Position numbers and translations under genes: made by a program | Source of the DNA: Roseococcus pinisoli | GTDB lineage: Bacteria; Pseudomonadota; Alphaproteobacteria; Acetobacterales; Acetobacteraceae | Assembly: GCF_018413645.1 (NCBI RefSeq) | Contig: NZ_JAHCDA010000001.1 | Coordinates: 1,178,001 to 1,242,000, forward strand | Direction of reading: 5' to 3' | Length of the DNA: 64,000 nt | In this document: in pieces, positions 62,418 to 64,000 of the stretch | Layout: each line of letters starts with the position of its first letter | How positions within the stretch are numbered: the first letter of the stretch is position 1 | The notes under the pieces: model-generated | The model's input: the letters and a program-made list of their open reading frames with translations, nothing else | The model's database searches: none | What the model was told of the DNA's origin: nothing

Positions 62418-63098
62418 TCAGGCGCCCAGGCGGTAGCCGCCCTCTTCCGTCAGCAGCAGCTTGGCCGCTTGCGGCTCCGGCTCGATCTTCCGCCTGAGCC
62501 GGTAGATATGCGTCTCCAGCGTGTGCGTGGTCACCGCGCTGGAATAGCCCCAGACCTCGCCCAGCAGCTCCGCCCGCGTCACCGCCCGCCCGCCCGTGCG
62601 GTGCAGGTAGAGGAGGATGGCCGCCTCCTTCTCGGTCAGGCGGATCCGCCGTCCGGCCGGGGTCAGCATCAGCTTCGCCGCCGGATGAAAGGCATAGTCG
62701 CCGAGCGGGATGGCCGCTTCCGGCGAGGCCTCGAAGGTCGCGAGCAGGGCGTGCAGCCGCGCCACGAGGTCCGGCAGCCGGATGGGGCGTGAGACGCGGC
62801 CGCTGATGCCCGGCGGCAGGACCTCAGGCCTATCTTCGTCGGTCGCCTGGCCCAGCAGCAGCACGGGCCGCCCGCCGCCCGCCTCGCGCAGCATCGGCCC
62901 CCAGGCCGACGGGCCCTGCGGCACAGCGGCGTCGAGCAGCGTGGCGTCGATGCGTCCGCCCATCTCCGTGAGGCGCGCGCGACCCTCCTCGGGCGGGGCG
63001 ACCTCGGCGGTGAAATCCGTCCCCTGGGCGAGCTGCTGCGGCAGCAGGACCGCCAGCGCGGGGTCGACGGTCACGAGAAGTAGTTTTCGGCCAGGCAT
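62418..63098 (-). CDS. OmpR/PhoB-type response regulator with degenerate receiver
   Basis: A 226-aa regulator. The receiver (1-115) keeps one aspartate at the expected phosphorylation place (Asp56 in ATLLDAAVP). It has VTVDP where two acidic residues are usual, and Arg104 (VSRPIRL) replaces the conserved lysine. The C-terminal winged helix (~130-225) is intact: RRIRLTEKEAAILLYLHR, HTLETHIYRLRRKIE, LLLTEEGGYRLG. No histidine kinase is adjacent. It may act without phosphorylation. It diverges from ribA over 179 nt. Confidence 0.88.
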   Translation of the reverse strand: MPGRKLLLVTVDPALAVLLPQQLAQGTDFTAEVAPPEEGRARLTEMGGRIDATLLDAAVPQGPSAWGPMLREAGGGRPVLLLGQATDEDRPEVLPPGISGRVSRPIRLPDLVARLHALLATFEASPEAAIPLGDYAFHPAAKLMLTPAGRRIRLTEKEAAILLYLHRTGGRAVTRAELLGEVWGYSSAVTTHTLETHIYRLRRKIEPEPQAAKLLLTEEGGYRLGA

Positions 63099-63245
63099 GC
63101 GGGCCCATCGGTTACAGGCAGGTCACCGGCATAGCATCCGCCTTGCCGCGGGGGAAAGGATCGACGCAAACGGGGCAGGTGTGCGGTAGCGAGAAACTTT
63201 GCCGACACCCCCCTGCGCGGCGGCATCCGATCGCCACATTTGGCT

Positions 63246-63257
63246 CTTATGCATAAG
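63246..63257. promoter_or_regulatory. Perfect palindrome in the ribA/regulator gap
   Basis: CTTATGCATAAG is a perfect 12-nt AT-rich palindrome 20 nt upstream of ATG 63278, in the shared gap with the response regulator. It could be an operator for either gene. Confidence 0.4.
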
Positions 63258-63277
63258 TTCCTCAGGATCATCGACGG

Positions 63278-64000
63278 ATGAAAAGAAACGCCATTCAGGC
63301 CTCGGCGAACCAGCTTTCCGTGCCCAGTGTCGCCGAGACCCTGGCGTTGCGCGCCGTGCACCGGGCCATCTCGGATCTGCGCCGGGGCACGCCCGTGCTG
63401 CTGCGCGGCGAGGGCCAGGCCCTGGCCATCGCTGCGGCGGAGACGGTGAGTGCCGCTGCGTTGGCCGAGATCGTTGGGCTTTCCGCGACGGCGCCCGTCC
63501 TGTTGATGGCGCCGGTGCGTGCCGCCGCCGTGCTGCAGCGCCCCGTGCCCCTGAGCGCGCCGGATGAAGGCGTGGCCGCCCTGCGCCTGCCCGCCGGCCT
63601 GACCTCACCTGAATCCCTGCGCCGCCTCGCCGATCCGACCGAGGAGCTCCTGCTGGGGCCGGATGGCGGCGGCATGGAGCGCGCTGCTCTCCCGCCGCTC
63701 GCTACCGCCGCGCTGGCCTTGGCGAAGCTCGGCCGGCTGCTGCCCGCCCTCGTCGCCGCGCCGGTCCCCGATCGCGACGCGCCGGGCCTCCTGAGCGTTT
63801 CGGCCGCCGATATCCTCGCCTATCCGGAATCCGCCGCGACCACGCTGCGCGCCGTGGGCGAGGCCCGCGTGCCGCTCGAGGACGCGCCCGAGACCCGGAT
63901 CATCGCCTTCCGCGCGGCGGATGGCGGCATCGAGCACCTTGCCATGCTGGTCGGCGATCCGGCCGGCGTCCTGGCCGGGGGCGGCGCGCCGCTCGCGCGC
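63278..64000 (+). CDS. ribA: GTP cyclohydrolase II (RibA), N-terminal part, cut by window edge
   Basis: An open frame of 241 codons from ATG 63278 with no stop before the right edge. The first ~205 residues are an Ala-rich extension. From there ARVPLEDAPETRIIAFRAAD and HLAMLVGDP match the start of the GTP cyclohydrolase II core, whose zinc cysteines would lie beyond the edge. The enzyme starts riboflavin synthesis. Long N-terminal forms occur in alphaproteobacteria. No FMN riboswitch-like structure is seen in the 179-nt leader. Confidence 0.75.
   Translation, partial: MKRNAIQASANQLSVPSVAETLALRAVHRAISDLRRGTPVLLRGEGQALAIAAAETVSAAALAEIVGLSATAPVLLMAPVRAAAVLQRPVPLSAPDEGVAALRLPAGLTSPESLRRLADPTEELLLGPDGGGMERAALPPLATAALALAKLGRLLPALVAAPVPDRDAPGLLSVSAADILAYPESAATTLRAVGEARVPLEDAPETRIIAFRAADGGIEHLAMLVGDPAGVLAGGGAPLAR

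Noticed and set aside
63099-63277. FMN riboswitch before ribA
   Set aside because: No recognisable RFN-element conserved blocks or multi-stem layout in the 179-nt leader.
1-64000. CRISPR array, transposase, integrase or prophage genes
   Set aside because: No regularly spaced short repeats and no coding frame with such motifs was found.

Overview
The window is chromosomal DNA of a very GC-rich (I estimate about 70%) Gram-negative alphaproteobacterium. Gene content and gene order (tsaE-amgK-murU-addB-addA-trxA; miaB-phoH-ybeY-corC-lnt-HTH; three tandem Bug-type binding proteins; a TRAP operon; frequent GTG and TTG starts with 4-nt overlaps) best fit an Acetobacteraceae member of the Roseomonas type. 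That assignment is inference, because no 16S or marker alignment was possible. I see no phage, transposase, plasmid origin or CRISPR array.

Left part (1-16.5 kb): iron and DNA repair. A near-perfect Fur-type palindrome (53-71) precedes an iron operon: DUF3649, a PepSY membrane reductase-like protein, DUF3325 and a DUF4198 periplasmic protein. Convergent to it is lpxD; divergent from lpxD is the Ku-LigD end-joining pair. After a His-rich TPR protein comes a scar made of a broken feoB 3' end joined to a ligD tail. A complete cell-surface-signalling set follows (sigma factor fecI, anti-sigma fecR, TonB receptor with signalling domain), and then intact feoB/feoA on the other strand. The repeats suggest that two alternative versions of a ligD-to-feoB locus were merged in tandem.

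Middle (16.5-31 kb): a stress cluster (YciF/DUF892, a multi-pass membrane protein, a 25-aa membrane miniprotein, large-subunit catalase), tRNA-Ala(CGC), YggT, folD, an EamA transporter, coaBC-dut, a MoeB/ThiF-like E1 enzyme with DsrE, an SH3 protein, then accD-folC on the minus strand and a class A penicillin-binding protein.

31-44 kb: envelope and transport genes: orphan AzlD, DksA/TraR zinc finger, large MscS channel, HIG1-like protein, TRAP transporter, CBS protein, NdvA/ChvA-like glucan exporter, three Bug solute receptors and a VOC protein.

44-64 kb: housekeeping operons. The minus-strand tsaE-amgK-murU-addB-addA-trxA block joins tRNA modification, MurNAc recycling and recombination; a ~110-bp dispersed repeat sits inside it. 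The plus-strand part carries a ferredoxin-NADP reductase, a DUF938 methyltransferase, plsC (with a tiny upstream ORF), then the tightly overlapped miaB-phoH-ybeY-corC-lnt and an XRE regulator. An atypical response regulator diverges from a partial ribA that runs off the right edge.
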